64,000 nt of DNA from Galdieria sulphuraria (Eukaryota > Rhodophyta > Bangiophyceae > Galdieriales > Galdieriaceae): the NCBI RefSeq assembly GCF_000341285.1, contig NW_005178475.1, positions 186,001-250,000 of the forward strand. The letters run 5' to 3'. The notes below the pieces were generated by a model. The model was not told the origin of the DNA. It ran no database searches and saw only the letters and a list, made by a program, of their open reading frames with translations. The position numbers and the translations under genes were made by a program. The stretch's first letter is position 1; each line of letters begins with the position of its first letter. Positions 11,545 through 22,357 of the stretch are shown here, piece after piece.

Positions 11545-12975
11545 CTAATAAGACTGGTTATTAGAATCCTCGTTGAATAGTTGTTTTTTTGCTTCATTCT
11601 CAAGTTGGCTCCATAAAGTAAATATAAAGTTATACTGTTCTCTCACTGTTTCAAGATAATTCTCAGAATCTTTGTGAAGAAAATGCAGATATTTGTCACT
11701 TAACAATTCAGAAGTGTACCAAGCATACAATCCACTGATGATAGCATACCATGTGCAAGACAATACATTTGAATAACTTTCATCATCTATCCAAGTTGTA
11801 AAATATAAAAATGTCTTCCATTGTAATAGTATACGGGAAAATAATATACTGGAACCAATCGCACTTGTCAGAGTTACCATGCTGAATATGTTATCCTTAG
11901 AATCTTTGGATTGTGTCCGTATACAATCCTGAAATCTTTTGATTTGTTCTCTCAATAACAAAGTACAGGAATGCAAGGTAAGGAATACTTGTGTTTGCAT
12001 TCTGTGAAATTCTTCATTCCATTCATCTCCACAGTCTCGAGATATCATTACCAACGACTTTCTATCGTTCAAAGTCAAATCATTCAAAATGACTCTAATT
12101 TGAGTCAAGAGAAAACCAACTTCTTTAAGAGTATGACTGTTTTGATTATGGCTGAAATGATATAATATAAAGAAAACCGTTGTTGCTATCATATTGCTCA
12201 TTACAAATAATAAAAAATAATGACCAAAAAGACTACCAGCAAACTTAAGTTTGGACAAGTTGTCGACGCCAATCGAAGCTAACAAGGAAAACAATTCTTT
12301 TCCACAAAAAGAAAAATAACACCAATGAACTATACTACCAACAATAACCATAAACGTAATAGCAGGGAAGTGGAATATACTGGGAGATGATGACCTCCCT
12401 ATTGCAACAAAACGAAAGAGTTCTTGACTTACAAGATCATGTAACATAAATACTTGTGCTCGTGTGAGAAAGATAGCTTCCAAAAGTCGGCCTTTTAAAT
12501 GAATTGTGTTGAAGCCTGTCACTTCTTTTTCATTTCTCTCAAAGAAATTATCATCCTTTGTTGGTAAGAACTCATCACAAGCAACGCTTTCTTCCGAGGA
12601 AATACTAAAAGACTCATTTCGTGAATCCTCCAGTGTTTGCAGACTTATTTCTTCAGGATTGCCGTTTAACTGCAGACCAAGACACTCCGAACGAGAAAAG
12701 AACTTGAGCCATAACGTTGGTATGCCAAATACAAATAAAGTACCAACAAACAATCTCTTGTGATTCTTATATTGTTGTTTCTGTATGGTATGGTCAGTGA
12801 ATTGAATCCAGTTACCAGCCTTGCCTTGTAGTAACTTGTTGGGAAGACAGGTAAACAAAGAAGAAACCACATGGTGAGGTTGTTCTAACGTATGTTTTAC
12901 AGCAGGAACCAAAACGGAGTGAACTAAACTAGCGCTCTCTCTTCTACAAACATATTTCCAACAACGAGACAACAT
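11545..12975 (-). CDS. Multi-pass membrane protein of unknown function
   Basis: Single exon of 476 codons. The ATG at 12975 shares its A with the TGA of the upstream CoA-transferase gene (TGATG). The N-terminus ([14 protein letters not shown] ... SLVHSVLV) is basic and may target an organelle. Hydrophobic segments include LFVGTLFVFGIPTLWLKFF, ITFMVIVGSIVHWCYFSF, a span around GHYFLLFVMSNMIATTVFFILY, and two later ones around SAIGSSILFSRILL and WYAIISGLYAWY. A stretch near GRLLEAIFLTRAQVFMLHDLV may be re-entrant. I recognise no family. Its next methionine lies about 175 codons in, so the overlapping ATG is probably the true start. Confidence 0.7.
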   Translation of the reverse strand: MLSRCWKYVCRRESASLVHSVLVPAVKHTLEQPHHVVSSLFTCLPNKLLQGKAGNWIQFTDHTIQKQQYKNHKRLFVGTLFVFGIPTLWLKFFSRSECLGLQLNGNPEEISLQTLEDSRNESFSISSEESVACDEFLPTKDDNFFERNEKEVTGFNTIHLKGRLLEAIFLTRAQVFMLHDLVSQELFRFVAIGRSSSPSIFHFPAITFMVIVGSIVHWCYFSFCGKELFSLLASIGVDNLSKLKFAGSLFGHYFLLFVMSNMIATTVFFILYHFSHNQNSHTLKEVGFLLTQIRVILNDLTLNDRKSLVMISRDCGDEWNEEFHRMQTQVFLTLHSCTLLLREQIKRFQDCIRTQSKDSKDNIFSMVTLTSAIGSSILFSRILLQWKTFLYFTTWIDDESYSNVLSCTWYAIISGLYAWYTSELLSDKYLHFLHKDSENYLETVREQYNFIFTLWSQLENEAKKQLFNEDSNNQSY

Positions 12976-14626
12976 CAACTTTTACTTTGAATAATTCCTT
13001 CTTTTTCTAATTGATTCAATTCTTCGATTGTTAACCAATTCTTCAAAACTTCTTGAGTATGTTGACCTAAGAGAGGAGGCGGCAATCGAATAGAAGGCTT
13101 CGTGCGGCTATATTTTGCTGCAAAACCAGTTAGTCGGATATCACCTGCTGAAGGATGACTGTTGTAAAGTAGTTTATGATCAGAACAAGAATGGTCCCAA
13201 TAAGACAATACTTACTGTATTTGTTGAATCATTTCACGATGAATGACTTGTGGATCACGAAAGACTTGATCAATGGTATTGATAGGCCCATAAGGCAGAT
13301 TAACTCCATCAAGTTCTTTTAACCACTCATCAGTAGTCTTTTTCTGAAACCTACATAAAATATTACTTTCATGATATCCTGAACTTTCTGAATAACTCAC
13401 GTTTCTTGTAATATTTCTATAAGCTGCTGTCGATTTTCAACTCTTTTGGCATTCTTTGCAAATTTATCGTCTCGTATCAAATTCTCTAAACCGAGTGTTT
13501 TACAGAGCGTTTGAAACTGGGAGTTATTGAGTGCTCCAATAATCAGATAACCATCTTTTGTACGAAAACCTTGGAGATACATATAAGTACCAACTCCAAG
13601 TTGTTCCATTCCAGTTACCTTGATAGGGGACTATGGACTCGTGTGCTGTACCCCAACGTTTACCAGTCTTTCCACCAATTAAATAGTTACTCGCAATATT
13701 CGCAAGGAGAGCAACTTGAGCTTCTAGTAGAGAAGTTTCTACATGCTGTCCTATGCCAATTCTCTCTCTTGCCAACAAAGCAGAAACAATTGACGTACAA
13801 GCAAACATTCCAGTAGCTAAATCTGTTATGGCTACTCCAACCTGAGTGCAGCAGTCGTCAGGAATATATATATATATACATTCTTAGTTGGTCACTGACT
13901 ACAGTACCTTACAAGGCTCTCCGTTTTCAGGACCTGTAATACCCATCAAACCTCCTATGGCAGAAACGATAACATCATAACCAGCACGTTGAGCATATGG
14001 TCCCGTTTGACCAAAGCCAGTTAATGAGCAGTAAATAAGCCGAGGATTGATTTTTTGTAAGTCTTCATATCCCAAACCATATTGTGCTAACTTTCCCGGC
14101 AAAAAATTCTCCACAAGTACATCCGATTGAGCTGCCAACTTTTTAATCAATTCAGCTCCAGATGGTTTCGAAAAATCTATTGCTACGCTTCGTTTGTTTC
14201 TATTCACACACAACAAATACGCGGATTCACCTCCAGGAGCAAATGGAGGACCCCAACTTCTCGTATCGTCTCCTGTTTTTGGTCTTTCAATCTAAGAAAG
14301 ATTTTGTCATCAAACATCTTATGTTGGTGCAATTTTTAAGGATAGCTTGCGTACCTTGATAACTTCTGCACCTAAGTCTCCTAATTGCATAGTACAGAAA
14401 GGGCCTGCTAATACTCTTGACACTAGAACAGTTTATTTTCAAAGATAAGAAGAAATCAAGACTACATACAGTCAAGTACTCTGACACCTTTGAGAGGACC
14501 ATCTTGACTTTGATTAGAACAATTTCTAATGAAAATATGGTTTCTATTAGGAAATAATGCCAAATGTATTCTAAAACTTGTCTTGTGAAGGCTTCTTAGT
14601 TGTTTTGGAATCAGTGAAAGAACCAT
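12975..14626 (-). CDS. Class III CoA-transferase (CaiB/BaiF, SUGCT-like)
   Basis: Seven exons rebuild a continuous protein from ATG 14626 to TGA 12977-12975. The N-terminus ([21 protein letters not shown]) looks like a mitochondrial presequence. Family motifs follow in order: LKGVRVLD joined to [71 protein letters not shown], and [11 protein letters not shown], whose Asp is the expected catalytic residue. Next come [40 protein letters not shown] and [11 protein letters not shown]. Human SUGCT uses succinyl-CoA with glutarate or hydroxymethylglutarate; the acceptor here cannot be read from sequence. One intron (13850-13915) carries an AT dinucleotide run. Confidence 0.9.
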
Positions 14627-14912
14627 TTCTCCAAGAATAGAAACTCAAACAGAAGAATGTGGACTTGGTTGATCCAAGGAATTGTATTTTTCATCCGTTG
14701 TTCCAACTGTTTATTGTAAGAGATGAACTAAAGGGAATGTTCTACTGAAAGAAGTGAACTGTTTTAAATGCCTTGGACGGTGCAAGAGTTTCCAAGTGTA
14801 CCACGACTTGTTGTTCAGCCAAGAAACAGCAGTCATATGGGATGTTTCGTAAACGTTATTCCTATTTGCAGTATGGAAGTTTGTTGCAAGTTTTTCAATT
14901 AACCCGACTATT

Positions 14913-16412
14913 TTGGACTTGCAAATAGAACTGGTGCTTGTTCGACGTTGCTTTCACAAACCTATATTGAATGTGCCAACGTTGCGTCCAAGTTCACGTT
15001 TATGTAAGCCGTCAAGGTTATTTCTCGTTTGTTCCAGTGGGAGACTAGATCTATTTTATCACTGGTTAACAAGAGAAAACGTTTATATGCCAAAAATAAA
15101 ATTGGACCAGAACAAGGATGGCTTGAGAGGTGTAGTTGCTGTTGAAGGTATTGAATGCGATGAAAGTTTTTTGAAAGTTCCGCGAGACTTGAGTTTACAA
15201 GTCACTGAGCATGAAGAGTGCACAATGAGTGAATTTGTTGACCCTGAGTTATGGTCTCAGGAGAATTGGTATGTAAAGTTGTCTCTCAAATTGTTGAAAG
15301 AAAAATATCTTGGAAAACTCTCACTATGGAAGCCTTACATAGATATATTACCTCATGCTCTAAATACTGGTTTGGTTTACTGGTCTTCCAGTGAATTAGC
15401 GCAACTACAATACAGGCCATTGATTGAAGAAGTGAAAATAAATCAATACTATAGGGAGGCTCTATATACACGGGTGTTTGAGTCGCTTTCTTCACCAGTG
15501 AGAGTCTGGTTACAAAATGAAAAGGAAAATGTATTCTTTTGGGCTTTGGATATGGTGCAAAGTCGTGCATTTGGTATACCCGACGTTGGAAATAAGACAT
15601 ATGCATTATTGCCAATGATGGATATGTTGAATCATCGAGTGAATAGTCAAACACATTTTCTTTATGACTCAATAGCGAATCAATATGAAATGAAAACATA
15701 TTCAAAGTTATCTCCAGGCACGGATATTTATATATCTTATGGACCTTTGGATAACGACCATTTATTGCATTTTTATGGTAAGTTGATTCTTTCATACGTA
15801 TTTTTCACATTTATATCGGTATCAGGTTTCTTACAAACGAACAATCCATCTGATTACTTTCAAGTGAAAGACATCTTCCAATGGCTTCATTTAATGTATG
15901 AGCAGGAAGAATGGCAAGCACAGCCATCTCATTTATTGGAAGAGAAGCTTTCTTTGTTAAGAAAATATCATATTTACGAGAATGGAAAAACATTTCATCT
16001 TTATCATGATCATTATGACGATGAAATTGACATAATATTGAGAGTATTTATGGCTTCAAAAACAGATTGGCAACAAATACAAGAAAATTTTGCAATGGGA
16101 TTATTTCACAAAGCGTTATCATTGGAAAATCAACTTCATGTTTGGCAAGTCATTATTGGTGGCTGTAAGCATTTGCTAAAAGATATGAAGACTAGCGTCG
16201 AAGAAGACGAACAACTTTTGAAAAACAAAGACCAACTTTCGACGAAGCTTCAACTTGCTATTCAGTTTCGATTAGAGAAGAAGTATATTTTGTCGACTAC
16301 CATCTCCCGTCTGGAACATTTCCAACATATCAGTAAGAAAACAGGAAGAATCATTACTGTATCGCTACCTCCAACTATGAAAGGTATATCACTTCATAAG
16401 TATAATATATAA
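14913..16412 (+). CDS. SET-domain lysine methyltransferase, Rubisco-LSMT type, probably plastid
   Basis: Coding is open from 14913, but that codon is TTG and the first in-frame ATG lies inside the conserved region (near 15089). The true start is therefore probably in a short upstream exon I could not fix (ATGs at 14836 and 14843 were tried). The early residues, rich in S, R and P, resemble a plastid transit peptide. KDGLRGVVAVEGIECDE opens the SET fold. MMDMLNHR and ISYGPLDNDHLLHFYGFL are the N-H and Y-G SET motifs. The final GFL is made by removing a 48-nt intron (15778-15825) that happens to stay open. The C-terminal half matches the substrate-binding domain of the Rubisco LSMT/SETD3-SETD6 class. 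The substrate is not predictable; in plants the enzyme modifies Rubisco large subunit or aldolase. Confidence 0.8.
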   Translation: MDLQIELVLVRRCFHKPILNVPTLRPSSRLCKPSRLFLVCSSGRLDLFYHWLTRENVYMPKIKLDQNKDGLRGVVAVEGIECDESFLKVPRDLSLQVTEHEECTMSEFVDPELWSQENWYVKLSLKLLKEKYLGKLSLWKPYIDILPHALNTGLVYWSSSELAQLQYRPLIEEVKINQYYREALYTRVFESLSSPVRVWLQNEKENVFFWALDMVQSRAFGIPDVGNKTYALLPMMDMLNHRVNSQTHFLYDSIANQYEMKTYSKLSPGTDIYISYGPLDNDHLLHFYGKLILSYVFFTFISVSGFLQTNNPSDYFQVKDIFQWLHLMYEQEEWQAQPSHLLEEKLSLLRKYHIYENGKTFHLYHDHYDDEIDIILRVFMASKTDWQQIQENFAMGLFHKALSLENQLHVWQVIIGGCKHLLKDMKTSVEEDEQLLKNKDQLSTKLQLAIQFRLEKKYILSTTISRLEHFQHISKKTGRIITVSLPPTMKGISLHKYNI

Positions 16413-16512
16413 GAAATGTACATGGAAAGTAACTTTGAAAACCAACTTTTATTCAGAGTTTCATGCCAGCACAAAAGAAATACTGCTGATAGATAGGTCA
16501 CCACAAACTTTC

Positions 16513-17805
16513 TTAATATTTGTAATCTTTTACAAATAAAGACTCATTATTACCGGTACCACCAGCATATTTACCCAAAGTTGCTTCACCGTTTGCTTTG
16601 GCACGAGCCAAAAAGGCTTCTTGTGCTGCTCGAACGTTCTCTGCCTTTCCTTGCCATGCTTTAAGACAAGAAGATTGTAAAGCACGTCCATAAGAAAAGG
16701 AAAGTTTCCAAGGCTTCACCATCTAGCGCATATCTGTTAGATATTTGAGCAACTCTGTAAGTACTACACTACTCACCTCCACCTGATTCATGGCATTCAA
16801 ATTAACTGAAGCTTCCTCCTCTGATTGACCACCTGATAGAAAGACAATACCAGGAACTGCAGCAGGGACAGTACGCTGTAAAGTACGAACGGTACATTCT
16901 GCAATTTTCTTTGGAAAAGCCTTATCCTTGCAATCAGTTCCAGGAAGAACCATATTAGGCTTCAAAAGTGTTCCTATGAACACGTTAAAAAATAATACAG
17001 TTGGTATACAAGTATTCACCTTCTAATAAAACATGTTGTTGATGCAGTGCATAATACACCTCATATAAAACTTTCTCTGTCACTCGTTGAGAGTCTTCAA
17101 TAGTGTGATCTCCATCCATAAGAACTTCCGGCTCTACTATTGGAACCAGACCAGCTTGTTGACATATTGCTGCATAACGAGCCAATCCCCAAGCATTTTC
17201 CTTGATCGCCACATCACTAGGACAACCATCTGCTATGGATATCTTTATGACCGCTCTCCATTTGGCAAACCTTGCACCTGTCTCATAGTATTTCTGACAA
17301 CGACTCAGAAGAGAATCCAGACCCTGAGTAGAAGTTTCATCCTTGGTACCAGGAATGGGAGTAACTCCTTTGTCCACTTTAATACCAGGAATCACACCCG
17401 CCTCCTTCATCACATCCACAAAAGGCTTCCCTTGGCTAGTCTATTACAACAAAGTTATTCTTGCTCTTGTATTAAGACCAACAAAAAAGGATACCAAAAT
17501 ACCTTGTGATATAGAGTTTCCTCAAAAGTAATCACACCAGAAATATAATGACCAAAGTTAGGAGCAGTAAACAACAGCTCCCGATAACTTCTTCGGTTCT
17601 CTTCATTATTTTCTACTTGAATGGAAGCAAAACGCTTTCCTATGGTGCCAGTAGACTCATCTCCAGCTAGGATTCTGCAAACGGACAACGGAATCAGAAA
17701 CACAAAGAACATATATACATAAATAACCATTTACCCTTTTCCAGGAGTCACTAGTGCCTTTGCAGTGGCTATCAGTTCATCTTTGTATTGACTCCAGTGT
17801 TCCAT
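16513..17805 (-). CDS. FBA: Fructose-bisphosphate aldolase, class I
   Basis: Five exons: 17735-17805, 17503-17674, 17020-17440, 16777-16973 and 16513-16722. They join to 1071 nt, giving 356 residues, the normal class I length. Visible motifs are [18 protein letters not shown], the Schiff-base region [15 protein letters not shown] (lysine in LKPN), [14 protein letters not shown] and the [14 protein letters not shown] segment. The C-terminus ends in tyrosine (FVKDYKY), as in catalytically optimal class I aldolases. The N-terminus starts directly with [11 protein letters not shown], so a cytosolic glycolytic enzyme is likely. It is convergent with the SET gene, 100 bp between stops. Confidence 0.95.
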
Positions 17806-18006
17806 TTTTGTATATCAGTCTTGAACCGTCGCAATCTGCACAAATCGGAAAACTAACCCAATTCTAAGGCAATCAATCTATTGGCTTTTATTTTCCCGAG
17901 AGGAAAATCTGAGTACCTTTTCTTGAATTATTCTTTGCTTTTCCTTCTGAGCATAGTCCATCATCATTTCCTCATCAAAACTGTTGCACATCAAAAATGA
18001 TGAAAC

Positions 18007-18994
18007 TCAATTCTGAGAATGGAAACACTCGGGAAAGGTTCGCAACAACGAAAATACAAGAGAAGCAGAGGCCAAACGGACGAAAGTATCTGCACGGTCA
18101 ATATCATGACAACCTTCCACGTCACCCCAGTATTGAATTTGAAAGTCTTCTTCACAACGACAAGCTTCCATGGCTTGTCTTGTACTAATAGCCTTTTCAG
18201 ACAAGGCTAAACCAATAATGAGTGATTTAGTTGTGCTAGTAGCAGAGTGTAGCGCAGTTATGAATAGGGAAGACTGATTCTCCAAATATTGACGAATTTT
18301 TTCCAGACTTTCTCTCTCTTGAGAAACACCGAAGAGATCTTCACTTGTTCGTATCTGGATATTCCAATTCTCTAAAATACAGTATTTAGTTAAATACAAC
18401 AAAAGAAAACAAGATCACAATACCACTTAAAAATACAATTAGAGGATCCCACAGGACTTTTTGACGAAAAACAAGGCCTTCTGGATATGAAGCACGAATA
18501 CAAATTGTGTCCGTATTAAAAAATTCCGATAGAGTCTTAAGAAATTGTTGTCTGTGCTCCTTGGTTAGGTCAATGCTGGTAGTTAACAAAGAAGTAACAG
18601 GCATAGAACTTGGAAGAATTCGCGAGTGTTGAGCTTCCCATTCACTTGCTACCACCAATGAAAGCTCTCGACAACGGCTTTCCAGAAACTTTCCCGTTCT
18701 TGTTCGAAGCAGCTTTCCATCTAGAGACACACAATACACACCAGGTATTCTCTCCACGGTGTATACTTGTTCATAAAATCTTTTTGGCCCCAAACCATTA
18801 TTGTCTGGACGTAAAGACAAATTGCAAGTAGCATGACTTTGTACGGGATGGCCAACCTGCTGTGTGCAGACTGTTCGATTGCGTTGTAATAGGAACGGCG
18901 CTTTAAAAGAACGAACTAGTTGAAGACTTCCTGCTGAAAGTTCCCTCTTTACAATGCTACCTATATGCCCAATAACCCTTAAACCACATATCAT
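18007..18994 (-). CDS. ATP12: ATP12-like mitochondrial F1-ATPase assembly factor
   Basis: Two exons: 18994-18424 and 18371-18007. The first ATG gives MICGLRVIGHIGSIVKREL followed by a basic, serine-rich presequence-like stretch. Family features are FYEQVYTVERIPGVYCVSLDGKLLRTR, VASEWEAQ, MPVTSLLTTSIDL, LSEFFNTDTICIRASYPEGL, WDPLIVFLSE, and near the end SLIIGLALSEKAISTRQAMEACRCEEDFQIQYWGDVEGCHD, here quoted in overlapping parts of one conserved block. ATP12/ATPAF2 chaperones the F1 alpha subunit in the matrix. The gene lies 63 bp downstream of FLAP1 and 201 bp upstream of aldolase, all on the same strand. Confidence 0.9.
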
Positions 18995-19057
18995 ATCTAT
19001 AAAGTTGATCACTTTCTATGTTCCCAACACAAAATAGCTATTTAGAATCAATCCATG

Positions 19058-20296
19058 TCATGAAATACGACGCAATTCGGGATGCTGTAAAAGCATTTCG
19101 TTTCCAGTCAAGACATCATCGACAGACTGTGGCACCCAAATGACTTCAAGACCCTGAAGCTTGTCACTCCAAGTACTTGAAAGAACCTTTAATGCTTCCT
19201 TAACATCAGATTCAGAGTTTAACTCTGACGGTAATTGTGAGAGTTTCCCTTCAGTTGCTACGATAACATGTATTAGAATGTATTCTCCGGGAAGACTGGA
19301 AGAATCGTCACCAGAAAACTTCTCTCTTCTCATTCTTCGATTGTTATAGTTGCTCAGGGTCTCTGATTTGGTATGGGAGCGCGATTCGACACTCTTTCGA
19401 TTAAACTCTGCTGTTGCATGGGTCCATTTGGTTACTTTCGTATTGATGGCAGCATAACACCAATACTCTGGATGTCTAAGCAACGCCAATATTGTTTCAT
19501 TTAATACGTAAAACAATCCATCCTTGGAACTGGTATCTGCACTTTCTGCTAGATTTTCCAACTCTTCCTGTAGGTATCTTGCAGAAGACAACAAACCAAT
19601 CTTCAACTCACAAATTGTAACAGGTGCATTGAATACGTCTTCCTCTGATTCTCCACTTTCCAACGTATTTTTACGAAGAAGAGGAAGAACAGTTCCTGCC
19701 ATAATGAGAAACATCATAAAGGTACCTAAGCCAAAAGGTGCAATGAGAGGTGAAGAATAAAATCCTCCAAAAGGGATAATAGGGGTTGCAGGAAAAGGAG
19801 AATAGAAAGAACCCATTCCGCTACCTCCACCTCTATATTCATAAGAACGAGGAGATGGAGTCATTCTTGGAGCAGAAAACTGACTCCCTCCGATTCTTCC
19901 ACTCGACCTTGCAGCGAAGGTAGGGTCCAAAGAGGATAACATAAGAAGCAAGCTAAGTAAAATTGCGCCCATTGGCTTTTTCAAGACTTGAACCAGTTTG
20001 TAAAACTGTGTCAGTTGCGTCTCAAACAACTTGTGTACATTCAAACTATTCTCACTCCTTGAACACTTCATTGCTTCCGACGCTTGAAGCTGGCCTCGTT
20101 CCTTGTCCTGCTTTGTTTCCTGAAGGCTGCAACAGAACAGTCTTGTTCTGCAAACAGGGGAAGAAAACTTCCAGAGCTGCGAGGCTGTACAGAAAGAAAC
20201 TCTGTCGGGATGCCAGTTTAGAATATCTGTTCTTCTCCTTTTTAAGAAACAATGAAGGCAAGATTTCAACACAGCTTGATGAAACACAAAAGCCAT
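19058..20296 (-). CDS. FLAP1: FLAP1-like DUF1517 plastid membrane protein
   Basis: Single exon; the first ATG gives MAFVFHQAVL. A long N-terminal extension rich in C, R and S is likely a plastid transit peptide. A hydrophobic segment, GAILLSLLLMLSSLDPTFAARSS, then resembles a thylakoid signal with an AxA-like end. The gly/ser/pro-rich stretch FSAPRMTPSPRS ... YRGGGSGMGSF and the membrane segment FGLGTFMMFLIMAGTVLP are typical of DUF1517. The conserved C-terminal domain contains ICELKIGLLSSARYLQEEL, LRHPEYWCYA and LPGEYILIHVIVA. Arabidopsis FLAP1 tunes non-photochemical quenching under fluctuating light. The gene shares a 104-bp divergent spacer with the TIA-1-like gene. Confidence 0.85.
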   Translation of the reverse strand: MAFVFHQAVLKSCLHCFLKRRRTDILNWHPDRVSFCTASQLWKFSSPVCRTRLFCCSLQETKQDKERGQLQASEAMKCSRSENSLNVHKLFETQLTQFYKLVQVLKKPMGAILLSLLLMLSSLDPTFAARSSGRIGGSQFSAPRMTPSPRSYEYRGGGSGMGSFYSPFPATPIIPFGGFYSSPLIAPFGLGTFMMFLIMAGTVLPLLRKNTLESGESEEDVFNAPVTICELKIGLLSSARYLQEELENLAESADTSSKDGLFYVLNETILALLRHPEYWCYAAINTKVTKWTHATAEFNRKSVESRSHTKSETLSNYNNRRMRREKFSGDDSSSLPGEYILIHVIVATEGKLSQLPSELNSESDVKEALKVLSSTWSDKLQGLEVIWVPQSVDDVLTGNEMLLQHPELRRIS

Positions 20297-20400
20297 GAAT
20301 ATTTTCAAGAATGAATTTCGAGTATGGATTGAATTGGGATTAATCCTTGATTACACGTCATTTCGAATAGGATTGTGTGCTCGTTGTCCAAAGAACGACT
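20297..20400. promoter_or_regulatory. Divergent promoter between FLAP1-like and TIA-1-like genes
   Basis: Only 104 bp separate the two start codons, so both leaders and core promoters must fit here or overlap coding. I recognise no clear TATA box or other motif. Confidence 0.4.
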
Positions 20401-21436
20401 ATGTCAGGAGGAAGTGGAATATATCAACCTAGTGGTATGAGTCTCTATGTAGGCAACTTGGACCCTAGAGTTTGTACGGAGCTCTTACAAGAGATTTTTG
20501 AGTTGGTAGGTTTTACAGACAATATTCTTTGTATCTTTGATAAATTGTTGTTTGCAAGATTGGTCCTGTAAAGCTAGCTAAAGTGGTAGGAGACAGAAAT
20601 ACTGGGAGAAGCTTAGGATTTGGTTTTGTGGATTTTTATGACCGTCCAACAGCAATCCGTGCTATGGAACTGATGCACGGAAGACGCGTTTATGGTCAAG
20701 AAATAAGGATAGACTGGGCACATGCAGGCGCAGGAGCCGCAGGTAGAATCTTGCAGGATGAGGATTTGGCCAATATGCATACGATATTCGTTGGAAACTT
20801 GGGTCCAGATGTGGACGAAGAAAAGCTGATGAAAGCTTTTTCTTCATTTTCATCTGTCGCTGGAGCAAAAATATCGAAAGATGTAGAAACAGGGCTTCCA
20901 GCTGGATACGGTTTTGTTTCTTTTCGGGAAAAAAAGGACGCAGATTTAGCAATGCAAACAATGACAGGATATATTTTATCTGGTCGTGCGTTAAGAATAG
21001 ATTGGGCCAGAGGAAAGAATGCTGCTCGGGGAGTATCCACATTCGGAAGCTTTTCATCTTCCACAGTTACACCCAAACCAGATATACAGACTATCATGAA
21101 ACAGACGGATCCTCTGAACGTCAGTGTTTATGTTAGAGGACTTCCCTCAGATATCGATGTTGCCGCTATTCGAGAGTCGTTTCGAGGATTTGGAGATATA
21201 GAAGATGTAAAGATACCTGATGCAGCACGAATGACAGCACAAGATAGAATTTATGCTTTCGTGAAGTTTAAATCTCATGAAGTTGCTGCTCGTGCTATTC
21301 ATGATATGCATGGAAAAGAAATTGCAGGCTGTGTTGTGCAGGTATGCTAACCTATTTTTTTCCACTATAACAGATTTCTGAACGTGACTGGAAGTGTGAA
21401 TGGGGTCGTGAAGGCTTAAAAAGTAGATACTTTTAA
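20401..21436 (+). CDS. Three-RRM RNA-binding protein, TIA-1/UBP1-like
   Basis: Three exons: 20401-20505, 20559-21341 and 21395-21436, giving 309 residues. RRM1 has SLYVGNLDP and SLGFGFVDF, RRM2 has TIFVGNLGPD and GYGFVSF, and RRM3 has SVYVRGLPSD and IYAFVKF. The second intron was placed by homology. A 53-nt intron joins GCVVQ to CEWGREG, which restores the 'V.C.WG+E' end of the third RRM seen in TIA-1, Nam8 and UBP1 proteins; a closer AG at 21373 would give an atypical 32-nt intron. These proteins bind U-rich RNA and act in U1-dependent splicing or mRNA stability. The absence of a Q-rich tail makes it a minimal form. It is convergent with the gene at 21480. Confidence 0.85.
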
Positions 21437-21479
21437 ACCCTATTGCTGAACTTCTCCACTCAATATTCATGTTCTCTAT

Positions 21480-22296
21480 TTATTGTTCAAAAAAAGGAAC
21501 TAGCCAAGGAGGAATATTTTTCTTTTGACTGGCAAAGTGCTGTACTTTTTCTCTACCATGATAATAGACTGTCCTTTCGTAAACAAATTGTTCCGGAAGG
21601 CGGTTTTCCTGAAAAACTTGTAGGCTTCCTAATTCTCCAACCTTTGAAACTTTGTAATCTCCATATTTGGTCATGTCCTGGTCTGACTGATTTTTCACTT
21701 TTATTCTTACCAATACGTCATCGAATCCTACAACTTGACGATAGACACGTCTAAGAGACCGGGGAAAGATAGTAACTTGTTTTTCAATGACTCTTTGAAG
21801 TGGCTCGGGAAGTAAAGTGGGCGCACTAGCAAGGCTTTTAGCGGTTCTTCTTATTTGACTTTCGCTTTTTGTTATCCTTGTCCCATTCAATGCCCAAGTC
21901 GTGCTTTCCACTACCCTTTATACAGTAAGCTAGGGCTACTAATTTTCCAAATGCTTTGGTATCTCCTCCAACAGCTCTTCTGACTACACGCAACGCATAT
22001 CCACCTTGTTTTAAATGGTTCGTCTTCGATGGTCCTTCCATTAGATTCAAGGAGAAGACAAGCTTACAAAAGAAACATACCAGTTTTTGTCGTCCAAACT
22101 CGAATTGACGCTCTCTAAAAAGTCTCTTTGTTTGATAAAACACATATGAACGTACAACAGGGTCAGGTAAATAACTCACGTTTGACAAAAACTTTCGATA
22201 CAGGTACAAAGTCCAAAGGAACTGCAAAACCACAATCAGTAGCAAAGCATAACTAACTGGAACGTGTATAGAAATTCCCCAAAAAACTGGCGCCAA
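21480..22296 (-). CDS. Membrane-anchored basic protein, unknown, model unresolved
   Basis: Two open segments on this strand probably belong to one gene. The first (22296-about 22080) carries one membrane span (VPVSYALLLIVVLQFLWTLYLY) followed by FRERQFEFGRQKL. A 57-nt intron joins this to TNHLKQGGYALRVVRRAVGG ... ALAYCIKG. The second segment (down to 21480) reads SESQIRRTAKSLASAPTLLPEPLQRVIEKQ and ends NIPPWLVPFFEQ. No GT-AG pair that I could find carries the first frame into the second, so there is either an unusual intron, an indel, or two genes. There is also no in-frame ATG near 22296. I recognise no family. Confidence 0.4.
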
Positions 22297-22357
22297 GATA
22301 AAGGTGTATCCTCATTTCTCGTTGTAAACGAGATGAGTCAGTTCAGCAAGCGACACC

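Noticed and set aside
13866-13881. AT dinucleotide run (also near 24903 and 37039)
   Set aside because: Short simple repeats in an intron and spacers; common in AT-rich DNA and not evidence of a mobile element or array.
15286-15795. 169-codon antisense frame
   Set aside because: Opposite the SET domain coding region; shadow.
21342-21373. 32-nt intron in the TIA-1-like gene
   Set aside because: The AG 21 bases further gives a normal 53-nt intron and restores the conserved end of the third RRM.
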